DNA from: Aureimonas jatrophae
Lineage (GTDB): Bacteria; Pseudomonadota; Alphaproteobacteria; Rhizobiales; Rhizobiaceae
Reading direction: 5' to 3'
Length of the DNA stretch: 64,000 nt
NCBI RefSeq assembly: GCF_900104035.1
Contig: NZ_FNIT01000014.1
Location: forward strand, 1-64,000
Shown: positions 25,761-35,192 of the stretch, in pieces
Layout: each line of letters starts with the position of its first letter
How positions within the stretch are numbered: the first letter of the stretch is position 1
Program-made: the position numbers and the translations under genes
Notes under the pieces: model-generated
Database searches by the model: none
Told to the model about the DNA's origin: nothing
The model's input: the letters and a program-made list of their open reading frames with translations, nothing else

Positions 25761-27071
25761 TTATTTCTGCTTCAGATAATTCGACCCGTCGATCACGAGC
25801 AGATCGTCCGAGTCCTTCTCCGGTGCGAAGATCGAGAGGCGCTCGGTGCTTCCGTCGTCGCCGACGAGTTCCAGCGTGTAATCCTTGACGCGGTAGCGCC
25901 CGCTTTCGACGGGCCGCTCGCCGCTGGACGCGAAACCGACGCGCGATCCCCCGACCTCTTGGCTCGACATGGCGCCCGTGGATCCCGTCCGCCGGAACGA
26001 CCCATCGCGCCCGAGCTGCAGGATCCGCTCCGAGCTGACGCCGCCCGAACTCGAGGCCGTCATCCCGGAGGATGCGAAGAAGAAGCGCCACTGCCCCTCG
26101 AATGACGTGCCCTCCGGCAGCGGCGGCACGGGGGTGTAGCTGGCCTCACCGATCATCAGGTCCCCGCCGGCCTGCTGGAGCGGCTTGGTTTCCGCGGCAA
26201 GCGTTCCGAAGTCGTCGTCGACGGCTCGCATCTCGATCTCGTTCTGGCGGGACAGGAAGCCCCCACCCTTCAGCGCGTACAAGCCGCAGGTCCGGGGCTC
26301 CCTGCGGCAGTGCTCCGCAAGATCCCCGTCTGCGGGCAGTTCGGTCGCGTAGAGGCCGGAAGGGTCGAACACGGCGAGTTCGCTGTCGGAATAGAAGTCG
26401 ATGCCCCCGAAGGCGTTCGGTCTGACGCCGGTATCGAGATGGGTGTAGACACCGTCGAGGCCGCCATCGCCCTCCCGTGGGACGAGCTCGAAGGCGCGGT
26501 CGCTTCCCTCCAGCTTCAGCGAGCGGACGAGCGCGCCGAAATCCGCCTCGGCGCTGTCCTGCGCGTCGCCGCGAAGCTGGATGTCGAGCAGCGCGAAGTA
26601 GGCCTGCTTGCCTTGAGAGGCCACCCCGACGACGCGTTGCCCGGCCGACAGCTCGTTCAGCCGGCCGCAGCAGCGGTACTCCTGCCGGATCCGATGCCCG
26701 TTGATCGTTGTGCCGTTCGACTTCGTGGTAATATCTTCCGCCGCCATGCCCTGGATGAGGCCCACCACCGTGTCGAAGCCCTTGTCGAACGAGCCGGGTA
26801 GGTTGGCGAACGGCCCGATGACCTGGATCATGGCCGCGCCTTTGCGGCGGTTCTCCTCGGTTTTCGGGAAATCCTTTTGGAGGATGAAGCCGTCCTTCAA
26901 CGTCTGGGACTTCCATCCCGAACTCGCGTCCGGAATTTCAAAGCTCATCGAGCCGATCGTCACGGTTTCGGCGACGGCGCCCGTTGCGACAAGCGCGCCC
27001 CCCGCCATCGCCAGAAGTGCGGCGAGGTGCCATGCGAGACGACATGGGCTGGATGGCGGATCGAACGTCAT
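25761..27071 (-). CDS. Exported uncharacterised protein (436 aa)
   Basis: The start is the ATG at 27071 behind GAAGGAGAAG. A Sec signal peptide with a hydrophobic core (LAWHLAALLAMAGGALVATG) is cut after VAE/AVA. The first mature domain (to about residue 190) starts VTIGSMSFEIPDASSGWKSQ and resembles a beta-rich lipocalin/stress-type fold with one CC pair. The second half ends with RYRVKDYTLELVGDDGS, then LLVIDGSNYLKQ, like a repeat of ligand-binding strands. I recognise no family with certainty. It is probably periplasmic; it is divergent from the membrane-protein gene at 27308. Confidence 0.6.
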   Translation of the reverse strand: MTFDPPSSPCRLAWHLAALLAMAGGALVATGAVAETVTIGSMSFEIPDASSGWKSQTLKDGFILQKDFPKTEENRRKGAAMIQVIGPFANLPGSFDKGFDTVVGLIQGMAAEDITTKSNGTTINGHRIRQEYRCCGRLNELSAGQRVVGVASQGKQAYFALLDIQLRGDAQDSAEADFGALVRSLKLEGSDRAFELVPREGDGGLDGVYTHLDTGVRPNAFGGIDFYSDSELAVFDPSGLYATELPADGDLAEHCRREPRTCGLYALKGGGFLSRQNEIEMRAVDDDFGTLAAETKPLQQAGGDLMIGEASYTPVPPLPEGTSFEGQWRFFFASSGMTASSSGGVSSERILQLGRDGSFRRTGSTGAMSSQEVGGSRVGFASSGERPVESGRYRVKDYTLELVGDDGSTERLSIFAPEKDSDDLLVIDGSNYLKQK

Positions 27072-27307
27072 CGGCTTCTCCTTCGTTCGGCGGACGAAGC
27101 TAATGCAACCTGACGACGACGGAAACGCCCATTCCATGCTTCCTTGCGAGCAGCCTCCCTCGACCGATTCCCAACGGAACGGCGACGGTGAGAACGCTCC
27201 CGCAGCCTTCGGCGCCCCCCATCTCCGCCGGTCTCGCACCGAGGCAACCCCCTCCCCAGGCCGGCGCGCCCGGGTTCTGTTCGGCTCGTCGGCGCAGGGA
27301 GATCGTC

Positions 27308-28195
27308 ATGCCGTCCCAGCGTGAGCTCTGGTTGGGCATGGCGTTCTTCGCTCTCGCGGCGGGTGCGCTCGTGCTCTTCCGGCGCCCGTTCGACGTCGTC
27401 GGGTGGGCGGGCCTTGCCGCTTGTCTAACCTTCGTGGTCCTTGCGGGCGTCGGCCTCGTGAAGCCGGACTTCGGCGTTGCGAGGCGGCCCATCCAAGCCG
27501 AGCGGCAGGCCGTCGACGATACAGTCGCCCCCGACATCCGTCGGACGATCGCCGACGAGCCGGCCCGGGCCATTCCCCTCGGCGATCCGTCGCCGGACGA
27601 ACTCCGCATCATCGAGACCACGATCGGCGCGCTCGAGGCGGTCGGCGGCCTGGAGTGGGGCGAGATCGACGCAACATCGCTATGGCGGGCGGCCCGGGAA
27701 CTCGATCCCGACCATCCGATCGGCTTCCACGAGGCCATCGGCTCGTTTGCAGCCCTCCACGACGCCGGGCACCGTCGTATCGGACGCATGACGTTCGTGC
27801 CGGCCCATACCGAATACGATGCCCCCCTCCTCGCCGAGATCACGGCCTCCGCTCTCGCCTCGCTCGACCATGCCGTGCGGCCTCGCGACATCACCGTGAC
27901 GCTGCCGCCGGGCGGCCAGCAGGGAACGGCCCGGATCGCCTTTTCGATCGACGGAACCAGCCGGACGGTGAGTTGCGAATATCTCTGGAAGTATCCGCCG
28001 GCCGACCTCATTCCCGCGCTCGGCCGCTTCGCACGGCCAGACGACCCGCGCGAATTCGTCTACGGCGACTCGGGCGACCAGACGTTTGTCTGCGTCGCCA
28101 TCCGGGCGGGAACGCTGACCGAACTCAATCGACGCCTCCAGGCCGGGCAGGATCTCTTCCACGAGGCGTCAGGTCCCGGAGGTGCGATCGCCTGA
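27308..28195 (+). CDS. Membrane-anchored uncharacterised protein (295 aa)
   Basis: The start is the ATG at 27308 behind CAGGGAGA. Two transmembrane segments lie near residues 8-24 and 30-50, followed by a soluble domain of about 240 residues with no clear family. The soluble part is acidic and has segments such as LDPDHPIGFHEAIGSFAALH and SCEYLWKYPPADLIPALGRF. It is likely an inner-membrane protein with a cytoplasmic domain. It is divergent from the secreted protein at 25761-27071; a shared promoter region suggests related use. Confidence 0.6.
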   Translation: MPSQRELWLGMAFFALAAGALVLFRRPFDVVGWAGLAACLTFVVLAGVGLVKPDFGVARRPIQAERQAVDDTVAPDIRRTIADEPARAIPLGDPSPDELRIIETTIGALEAVGGLEWGEIDATSLWRAARELDPDHPIGFHEAIGSFAALHDAGHRRIGRMTFVPAHTEYDAPLLAEITASALASLDHAVRPRDITVTLPPGGQQGTARIAFSIDGTSRTVSCEYLWKYPPADLIPALGRFARPDDPREFVYGDSGDQTFVCVAIRAGTLTELNRRLQAGQDLFHEASGPGGAIA

Positions 28196-28234
28196 CGCCT
28201 GGCAAGCCGTGACTGGCGCGAGACCGATCGCGAC

Positions 28235-28261
28235 AAGACGCACCACGGGCGGCTGCGTCTT
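28235..28261 (+). terminator. Hairpin between convergent genes
   Basis: AAGACGCA and TGCGTCTT form a perfect 8-bp stem around an 11-base loop, 40 bases after the stop of the membrane protein and before the end of the convergent ankyrin gene. The flanking AA/TT would serve both directions. Confidence 0.5.
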
Positions 28262-28404
28262 CGCAAGCGCCGCGAACGGAAGCGCTGCCGACGGAGAGAT
28301 CCGGTCGAAGAAAGCGCAGGCACCTCAGCCAGCTGCGAAGCCCGGCACGTGACCGCCCGTCATACTCTGGACCCGTCGATGCGCTCGGTCGCCCGACCGG
28401 GCGT

Positions 28405-29349
28405 TCAACGCGGCGCACCCAGCGCCTGGAGAACCGCCGGCGGCGGTGCTGTAGCTCCCGCCGTGGCAAGGGCCTCGGGCGGCCAGCGCCCTTCGCGGAT
28501 CGCCGCCTTGACCGCGCCGGGGTTCGGCGCCGGCCACGGCGTCCCAGCCGCGCGCAAACTTGCCTCCAAGCGCATTCGTGCCGCCTCCTCGTCAGGTGAG
28601 GTCAGCCTCAGCGGCTGCCCGATCCCGTAGGCCGGCAACGCGCCACCGGCACCGACGGCCCATGGATTGGCGCCGGCTTCGACCAGCACCTCGGCGACCC
28701 GCATCGCATCCATGTCGACCGCATCCTGCAAGGCGGTGCTGTCGGTCCCGTCGACACGATCGATCCGCGCCCCAAACGCGATCAGCAGCTTCGCCGCGGC
28801 GGGATCGGCGACGCGCGCGGCGGTACGCAGCGGCCATCTCGCGTTCGGGCCGCTCGGGTCGGGAGTTGCTCCCGTCGCCAGAAGCAGGCGCATGGCCGTG
28901 AGGTCGTGCGCAGCGACGGCCGTATCCAGCGGCAGCCCCGGCACAGCGCCGTCCGGCGCAGCGCTTGCCGCTAGCAATGCCTCGAGCATCGGGGCGTCGC
29001 AGCGTATGATGGCGATCGACAGAAGGTCGCCCCATTGGCCATCGGGGCGAAAATCGGGATAGCGAGCCGGCGGTACATGCGTCAGCAGAAGGGCCGGATC
29101 CCGATGCGCCAGCGCATGCACCCTCGCCCGATCGCCGGCGAACACTGCCGAAACCATGTCGCGCCCGGCTGACCCGTTCGTCGCCGCCTCCAGGACGAGT
29201 TCCCGGATGGGCTTCGTGGTCGCGTCGGCCTCCCTGCAGGCAGGGGCCGCCGCCGGTGCGCCGCCTGTGGCGAGGGCCGGCACGGCGACCGCTATTATCG
29301 CCGCCAAGACGACGAACCGCGTTGGGGCGGTGCCAGGACTGGACGTCAT
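28405..29349 (-). CDS. Exported ankyrin-repeat protein
   Basis: This 314-residue protein starts at the ATG at 29349. The signal peptide (TRFVVLAAIIAVAVPALATG) leads to a mature domain with degenerate ankyrin repeats: GDLLSIAIIRCDAPMLEALL near 115, LDTAVAAHDLTAMRLLLATG near 150, RTAARVADPAAAKLLIAFG near 185, and TALQDAVDMDAMRVAEVLVE near 218. Two Cys in the mature part may pair. Periplasmic ankyrin proteins are uncommon and usually protect or bind a partner; none is evident. It lies in the block of unknown genes from 23 to 29 kb. Confidence 0.7.
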   Translation of the reverse strand: MTSSPGTAPTRFVVLAAIIAVAVPALATGGAPAAAPACREADATTKPIRELVLEAATNGSAGRDMVSAVFAGDRARVHALAHRDPALLLTHVPPARYPDFRPDGQWGDLLSIAIIRCDAPMLEALLAASAAPDGAVPGLPLDTAVAAHDLTAMRLLLATGATPDPSGPNARWPLRTAARVADPAAAKLLIAFGARIDRVDGTDSTALQDAVDMDAMRVAEVLVEAGANPWAVGAGGALPAYGIGQPLRLTSPDEEAARMRLEASLRAAGTPWPAPNPGAVKAAIREGRWPPEALATAGATAPPPAVLQALGAPR

Positions 29350-30229
29350 TCCGTTCGGCAAACCATCAGCGAAATCAGTTTCGGATTCCAGCGATCCGTT
29401 GGGACGTTCTGAAAAGGCGATCCCGGTGACGGGTGTTCCGTTCACCAGGGCAATTTCGTCGTCCCGTTCCAGATCGGCGACACCCGCCCGGCGCTGCTGC
29501 TCGTTCCGATCTGGGATCCATGACGCCTTCCCGACACGGCACGCAGTGCCGTCGAGCCGACCCCAAGGATCCGAGTGACCGTGCCGTTCAGTCCGCAATA
29601 TTGGGACGTCCACCCGGACGATCTGCCGGCGAAGGCGTCGTGACGTTCATCCCACCAACGCTTCGCGCCACTCGAAGCGTGGACCCGTCCTTCTCTGCGG
29701 TCGCCTCGAGAATAGCGGCGACCAATCACCCCAAGCCGTGGCCGCCGCGGATACGGCGCGCAGCGAACGGCTCCGCGCCCATCAAGGCGACGCCGAACGA
29801 ACCGCTCTTCTCATGGGCCATCGTCACCTGACCCGCACCATGCCAATTGTCGTTTCCAACCAATCGCGATGCCGCTAACCGTTTGATTCTATTCAACCCA
29901 TCCAAAATCCTGAAATCGATTATCCAAAAAGCCTGACCTCAAATCGGAAAGAGCTATTTCTTTCAATAACTTAAGAAACCGCACAGAACGCTCGCACCGA
30001 TCTCCAATGATTGATTAGATCGTGCCGCCAGACACCGCGCGTTGCATCGCGCCGAGTTCGCGTCCCTTGTCACCGTAACCTCCCGGACCACGGCCAAGGC
30101 CGAACGCCATCGCCAAACTGCATGCAAACCGACCTATCCTATGGGCCGTCGAGGGTGACAGGCCGCAACCTACGTCCGGCTACAACCAAACCGTCATTAT
30201 CGACATAGGATCCGCGAGCCCAGGGAGGG
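29350..30229. other. Intergenic, includes an AT-rich stretch
   Basis: These 880 bases have no recognised gene. From about 29860 to 30010 the sequence becomes clearly AT-rich (runs such as TTTCAATAACTTAAGAAA), in contrast to the surroundings. This may be a foreign-DNA boundary or a promoter-like zone. Confidence 0.4.
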
Positions 30230-30514
30230 TCAGTCCTTCGGCACCCCGCGCGAGGCCCCGCTCTCCCAGCCGTCCGCGAGCGATAGAGACACCCTGAAAC
30301 CCGGCCCCATCGTCTCGGTCGCGCCCAGGAAAACGACGCCGCGCTCCTCCAGGACTCGCTTGAGCGCGTCCACATTCGACAGCAGGACGCGCCGGTCGCC
30401 GCCCTCGATCCGCTTGATCGACGGGGTGCTGACGCCGGACAGCCTCGCGAGTTCCTCCTGCGAGATCGACAGGAGGAGCCTCGCAGCCCTCAGGATGTTC
30501 GGGTCCCCGCTCAC
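30230..30514 (-). CDS. XRE-family helix-turn-helix regulator
   Basis: This is a 94-residue stand-alone regulator with a GTG start at 30514. The XRE helix-turn-helix spans residues 5-60 (SISQEELARLSGVSTPSIKR, then IEGG). A short tail follows, in the pattern VVFLGATETMGPGFRVSL, seen in small alphaproteobacterial XRE proteins. No toxin partner is adjacent. A CTTGTC-N11-GACAAG inverted repeat lies 27 bases upstream and suggests autoregulation. The gene is isolated at the start of the decayed islet. Confidence 0.8.
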   Translation of the reverse strand: MSGDPNILRAARLLLSISQEELARLSGVSTPSIKRIEGGDRRVLLSNVDALKRVLEERGVVFLGATETMGPGFRVSLSLADGWESGASRGVPKD

Positions 30515-30540
30515 CGAGCCAAGGTGCCGACACAGGCGAC

Positions 30541-30563
30541 CTTGTCAACAATTTGCCGACAAG
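30541..30563. promoter_or_regulatory. Inverted repeat upstream of xre
   Basis: CTTGTC and GACAAG are separated by 11 bases in an AT-rich segment just upstream of the XRE gene, and are probably its own operator. Confidence 0.4.
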
Positions 30564-30703
30564 TATCAAATAACATACCCGAAGGATTACATGTTGTCTA
30601 TCATACCGTATCCTGGCAATGTCCCCGCCGGGGCAGGGCCACACTGATTCGGGTCCGGCGCACGGTTCCCGAGCGGCGACCAGCCGCACGTCAGGGCAAA
30701 TCG

Positions 30704-31483
30704 ATGATGATCACAGACGCGCAGCAGCAAGCCCCGACGAGCTTGCCCGGTCCCGGACCGGCTGTCAGGACTCGCTGTCGGCTCGCCGACGCCGAACTGC
30801 GAAGGCGGACCCTTGAGGGGAGCCACCTTCCTTCGGTCGAGCAACTTTTGCGCGGGTTCCCGTTCGCGTCCGGCGAGATCGCCAAGGATTCGGCCGAGTT
30901 CGCGCGGGAGCTGCTGGCTTGGTGCGCGGCGCTAGAGGACCCTTCGGTCGCGGAACGGATTCGCCCGGCGCTGGTCGGGCTCCTGGACGGCCCTACCCCG
31001 AGGGCCGTCCAAGGCCTGGCCGATGCCGTTGGACCCGACGCAGGGACACAGCACCCAGAACTGCTAGGCGCGTTCCTTCGATGCCGTGTCTACCTCGCGC
31101 ACCTCGGGTCAGAGAAGGCCGCTCTGGCAGTGGCGCTCGACGCGGTAAGGATCGCCTACTTTCAGGATTGGGAGGCAGAGGGAGACGGGACGGACGTCGT
31201 TTGGCAAAGCCTGGGATGGCTCCTTAGAACCGCCTACTTGAGAGCCTCGCGGCAGGCAGGCGGCAACGTCGAACCGGGCGGCATCGCAACGGCTGTCGTG
31301 CAACGGAATGCCACCGAATTCGAGGCTCGGATCCGGCGATGCGTCGCAGAAACCTCGCCGCTCCCAGAACCTGCCACGTCAACTAGCGGGCGGCAGTTCG
31401 TGGAAACTGAAACCCGTTCTACCCTCCTGTCGCCGAATGGGATCGTCCAGTCGCGGGGGAGTTCGATACGGCGAGGCGACTGA
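30704..31483 (+). CDS. Uncharacterised protein (259 aa)
   Basis: The start is the ATG at 30704 with AGGGCAAA upstream. The protein is soluble, Ala/Arg-rich and mostly helical (FARELLAWCAALEDPSVAER, then LGAFLRCRVYLAHLG near residue 128), with a disordered tail of about 50 residues. I recognise no family. It lies between the divergent XRE regulator and the DUF6634-protease pair. Its 3' end is 30 bases before the DUF6634 gene, so it may belong with that unit. Confidence 0.5.
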   Translation: MMITDAQQQAPTSLPGPGPAVRTRCRLADAELRRRTLEGSHLPSVEQLLRGFPFASGEIAKDSAEFARELLAWCAALEDPSVAERIRPALVGLLDGPTPRAVQGLADAVGPDAGTQHPELLGAFLRCRVYLAHLGSEKAALAVALDAVRIAYFQDWEAEGDGTDVVWQSLGWLLRTAYLRASRQAGGNVEPGGIATAVVQRNATEFEARIRRCVAETSPLPEPATSTSGRQFVETETRSTLLSPNGIVQSRGSSIRRGD

Positions 31484-31512
31484 CACCGACCCCAACGTCA
31501 GTCCATGCCGCC

Positions 31513-31878
31513 ATGCCGCGGCCACAGCTAGAGCCATCGCACATGACCGTCATCCTCCCGTCCGCCGGGTGGTCGGACGAGCTCGACCAAGAGATCGAGC
31601 GCTCCGCCGAACTCCTGCGCGACCTTCGCCATCTGCGCGACCACACCACGCCGCCCCGCAGTGTCCTGGAACGGGCGCCCCTGCTCGACGGCTGGTCGCC
31701 CGCCATCCGGTCTGTCGCCTGCCTCGTCGGCCGGCCCCACGGCCATCCGCGTCTGTCCGGTCGCCGCCCCGCCGCCACCTCGCCGCTCCGCGTCATCTCG
31801 CTCGAGGACGGCTTCGCCCGCACGGAAAGCCGCTTCTATCGCCTCGGCAGGCCCGCGACGGAGACAACCGATGCGTAA
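31513..31878 (+). CDS. DUF6634-type protein
   Basis: This 121-residue protein has a possible internal start at residue 11 (MTVILPSAGWSDE), which would match family starts. The pattern LLDGWSPAIRSVACLVGRPH, then GHPRLSGRR, then TSPLRVISLEDGFARTESRF followed by YRLG is that of DUF6634 proteins found in rhizobial genomes. The stop overlaps the ATG of the AAA-protease gene by 8 bases (ATGCGTAA), so the two are translationally coupled. The function is unknown; the fixed pairing suggests an adaptor or substrate of the protease. Confidence 0.7.
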   Translation: MPRPQLEPSHMTVILPSAGWSDELDQEIERSAELLRDLRHLRDHTTPPRSVLERAPLLDGWSPAIRSVACLVGRPHGHPRLSGRRPAATSPLRVISLEDGFARTESRFYRLGRPATETTDA

Positions 31879-33803
31879 GCGCCTCGACTTCGACGAGCCG
31901 TCCGCCTCGATCGCCGGACGGCTGACGCCATCGGCGCGGCTGTGCGATGAACTCCTGCGCGCGACGTTCGTGCGGGGCGGCTTCGCGCAGGCCCTGGAGC
32001 GGGAGGCCAGCCTTGTCGTCGTCCACGGCATCCGCCCGGTCGACGCGGCGGCCCTGCATCTCTCGGCTCAGCAACTGATCGGCGGCGACGACGAGGACTT
32101 CTTCCAGGTCGACGCCAAGGTCTACGACTGGACGGATCCCGGAAGCCAACGACCGAACTACGTCGAGCGGTTGGTGCTCGAGGCTAGCGTCGCCACCCGT
32201 CCGATGATCGTCCTTTGCGGTCCCCGCTCGCAGGTTCCCGCCGTGGTCGCAACGATTGCCGACGCCGTGCTGACGCTCGCGGACCGGCGGGAGCCGATCG
32301 CCGCATGCGTCGAGCGGGTCGCGGGTTTTCGTCCCGACGACGCGCTCGTTGCGCGCCTAGCGCATCTTCCGCTGACCCATCTCAACCTGGTGCTGCGGCC
32401 CGGCGTGACGGGGGAGCGGATGCGGACCGTCGCCAGACGGCTGCGTCGGGTCATCGATATGGGCAACGACAGGAAGGGCAAGGCGAAGGACGAACGCCGG
32501 GTCACCGCTAAGACACCCGTTGCCGTCGCGGCCGACCACCGACCCAACCGCCTCGAGGACATGCCGGGGATGGGCGAGGCACGAAGCTGGGGCCTGTCGC
32601 TGGCCGCGGACCTCGCGCGGTACCGAGCTAAGACGCTGACTTGGGGCGACATCGAGAATGGCGCTGTCCTGTTCGGCCCACCGGGGACAGGCAAGACATT
32701 GTTTGCGAAGGCGTTGGCCCGGATCGTGCGGCGTGCCGCTCCTGTCGCACTCGGTCGCCGCTTGGCAGGCCAAGGGTCATTTGGGGGACATGCTGAAGGC
32801 CATGCGGGCAGCCTTCGATGAGGCGAGGAAGGCCGCACCGTGCGTCCTCTTCGTCGACGAGCTGGACTCCGTCGGCAGTCGTGAAGAGCCCGTGGGCGAG
32901 CACGCCTCCTACCAGCGCCAGGTCGTCAACGGGTTCCTTGAATGCCTCGACGGCACTGTCGGCCGCGCCGGTGTCGTGGTTGTGGGAGCCACCAATAACC
33001 TGAACGCCATCGATCCGGCAGTGCTGCGGCCGGGACGGTTCGGTCGGCACATCCAGGTCGAGCTTCCCGACGCCGAGGGACGGGTTGGCATCCTACAGCA
33101 TCACCTGCGCGGCGAGCCCGTCGAAGTCGACCTGACCAGCCTTGCCGAGGACATCGGCGAGGTTTCGGGAGCGGTCCTGGCGCAACTCGTCCGCGAGGCT
33201 CGGGCCGCGGCACGGCGGGCCGGCCGGGACCTGCGGGAAATTGACCTTGCTGATGCCGTACCGAAGGGCGTCCTCTTGTCCGAGGCGGCCTTCCGGCGCG
33301 TCTGCGTCCACGAGGCGGGCCATGTCGTCGTCGGAGGTGAACTGGCATCCGTTTCAGGCTTCGTGCCAACGATGGCGACCGTCCGGCGCCGGGTGCGAAG
33401 CGGTGACGAGTTTCGGACCGAGCTGAACGTCATCGAGGGGTTCGACACGACGCGTGAGAGCGTCGAGGCCACCATCGTCATGCTGCTAGCGGGTGTGGCG
33501 GCGGAGGAGGTGCTGCTCGGGTCGCGGGGTAGCGGGTCTGGGGGCGCGGCGGATGCGGACCTCGTTCGAGCGACGCAGCTCGCACAGTCGGCGGAGCGCT
33601 CGCTGGGTCTTGGCAAGCGGCTATCGTCAGTGCCGATGGGTACGTCGCCTGCCGAAAACGATGCCTTGGGCCTTGCGGGACGGGTTGAGCAACTGTTGTC
33701 GAAGTGCCTCCGCGAGGCGAAGGCGCATGTCCAACGGCGGCGCGCCGAAGTCGAGAGTGTTGCGAAGGAACTATCAGATGAGCGTGACATCCGGATCGCT
33801 TGA
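31871..33803 (+). pseudogene. Soluble FtsH-like AAA+ zinc metalloprotease, split by a frameshift
   Basis: One gene is read in two frames. Frame one runs from the ATG at 31871 and has Walker A GPPGTGKTLFAKALA near residue 275. Frame two continues with CVLFVDELDS (Walker B), the SRH segment ATNNLNAIDPAVLRPGRFGR, the zinc motif HEAGH near 33310, and the third-ligand segment SGGAADADLVRAT. Removing one base at about 32723 (CGG-A-TCG) restores LARSCGVPLLSHSVAAWQ, so a one-base insertion broke the gene. This could also be an assembly error. There are no membrane helices, unlike true FtsH. The N-terminal 250 residues are a family-specific domain. Confidence 0.85.
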
Positions 33804-33861
33804 TCGGTACTCGTCGAATTCCTCTTGGATGAAGTTTGCTTGTCGATCGACGCTCCGACAG

Positions 33862-34070
33862 GCCGGATCTACCCAGCGGCCTTTCTCGATTATCCTCGCC
33901 GATCTTGACCAGTTCAAGTCGATCAACGACCGCTTCGGCCATAGCGTCGGGGACGAGGTGCTGCGGCAGACGGCCGAACGCCTACGGGACGGCATCCGCG
34001 AGACGGACCAGTTGGCGCTAATCGACGGCGACGAGTTCACCGCCATCGTGTCGGCCGGATCCGAGCCGCC
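33862..34070 (+). pseudogene. GGDEF-domain fragment
   Basis: In one frame about 55 residues read as the start of a diguanylate-cyclase domain: FSIILADLDQFKSINDRFGH, then SVGDEVLRQTAERLRDGIRE, then DGDEF at the A-site (normally GGDEF). After that the sequence loses similarity, and no upstream sensor or start is present. It is a broken insert 60 bases after the protease gene, inactive as it stands. Confidence 0.75.
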
Positions 34071-34520
34071 GACCGACCTCGCGTTGGAGATCGGCCGACG
34101 TCCAGCGGCTGAGCTCCTTTGCGTAGTCCAGGATCTGTCCGACGGCCTCCCGTCGCCCTTCCGGGTTTCGCCAGCGCTTGCACTCCACGAGGACGGGCAG
34201 CCCACTTGGCGTGACCAGTAAATTGTCGATCTATCCTGCCGGCGTCGGCAGTTCCCTCGAGCGATCGGACGCGCTCGCGCAGCGCCGCCAGTTGGGGTTG
34301 GTCCAGGGGTGACGGCATGGGACGACGCGGGATCGTTCAGATGGTTGGACACCGACGGACCCGAATCGGTCAGCCGATCCGTTCACTATCTGTTCTTGCA
34401 ACGGTACGGGTCAACCTGTGTCGGCGCGCCTGTGGACGACATATGGGTAACCGGCCGCACCGCCTTGCCATCAGGGTGGAGCGTAGACACCTCTCGTCCT
34501 GCCCCGACCTGGAGACGACG
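34071..34520. other. Intergenic, decayed
   Basis: About 450 bases between the GGDEF fragment and the small gene at 34521. No gene was recognised; short similarity-free frames are open in several directions. Confidence 0.35.
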
Positions 34521-34766
34521 ATGCCTGCCAAAACGCTCTTCATCGTGCAACTGTTCGAGCGCAGTGGAAAGCGCCTGATCGGCGGCCGGGCGCTCGACTT
34601 CCGCACGGCCGACGAGGCGGTGGCGCGGGCCGAGCGGGCGTCCACGACCGCGGTCGGCGTGGTCGCGATCCAGCACACGGTCGATACCGACACGGGCGAG
34701 GTGCTGGAGGAGCCGGTCGTGCTCAGCCGCTTCGGCGAGGTGCCGGCCGAGTTTCGGGAGGAGTGA
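34521..34766 (+). CDS. Small conserved rhizobial hypothetical protein (81 aa)
   Basis: The start is the ATG at 34521 after TGGAGACGACG. The pattern MPAKTLFIVQLFERSGKRL, then DFRTADEAVARAERAS, then VVLSRFGEVPAEF is that of a short protein family I recall from rhizobial plasmids and genomes (KxxFVVQxF...FGEVP). It is probably a single alpha-beta domain of about 80 residues, with no known function. It sits among broken genes but is itself intact. Confidence 0.7.
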   Translation: MPAKTLFIVQLFERSGKRLIGGRALDFRTADEAVARAERASTTAVGVVAIQHTVDTDTGEVLEEPVVLSRFGEVPAEFREE

Positions 34767-34782
34767 CCGCCACTAGGGTCTG

Positions 34783-35115
34783 TCATCGCTTGATCCAATC
34801 GAGGACTGCGGCGAGATCCAGCGCAGCATCCGTGCGATCGCCGCGGGAGGCGCCGGCGTCGAGCGGGTCAACGAGCTCCTGACCATGCACTTTGGTCCGC
34901 GCGACGTTCTCGTTGCCCTCAGCCTCGACTTCAACGACCGGATGCAGGCGGCCTCGGTCGAGGAGACCGTCACCAGCATCGAGCGCGCCATCAAGCGGGC
35001 GCACCCGGAAGTGACGCGCGTGTTCATCGAGGCGCAGAGCTTCGATGCCCATCGCAGGAGCATCGAACGCGCCAAGCAGATCGCGGCGAGCGAAACTGCC
35101 GGCCAATCCGTTTGA
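34783..35115 (+). pseudogene. C-terminal fragment of a cation diffusion facilitator (CDF)
   Basis: About 110 residues match the cytoplasmic C-terminal domain of CDF transporters: GVERVNELLTMHFGPRDVLV, then ALSLDFNDRMQAASVEETV, then IKRAHPEVTRVFIEAQS. No membrane part or start codon precedes it; the similarity fades at about 34783, 17 bases after the previous stop. It is a truncated remnant of a divalent-metal efflux gene. Confidence 0.8.
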
Positions 35116-35192
35116 GCCGTTACTAAAGCTATCGACGAAAATCCCTTCTCAATCGATGGCATAGATCGACACGGGAATCCCTAGCATTGCTG

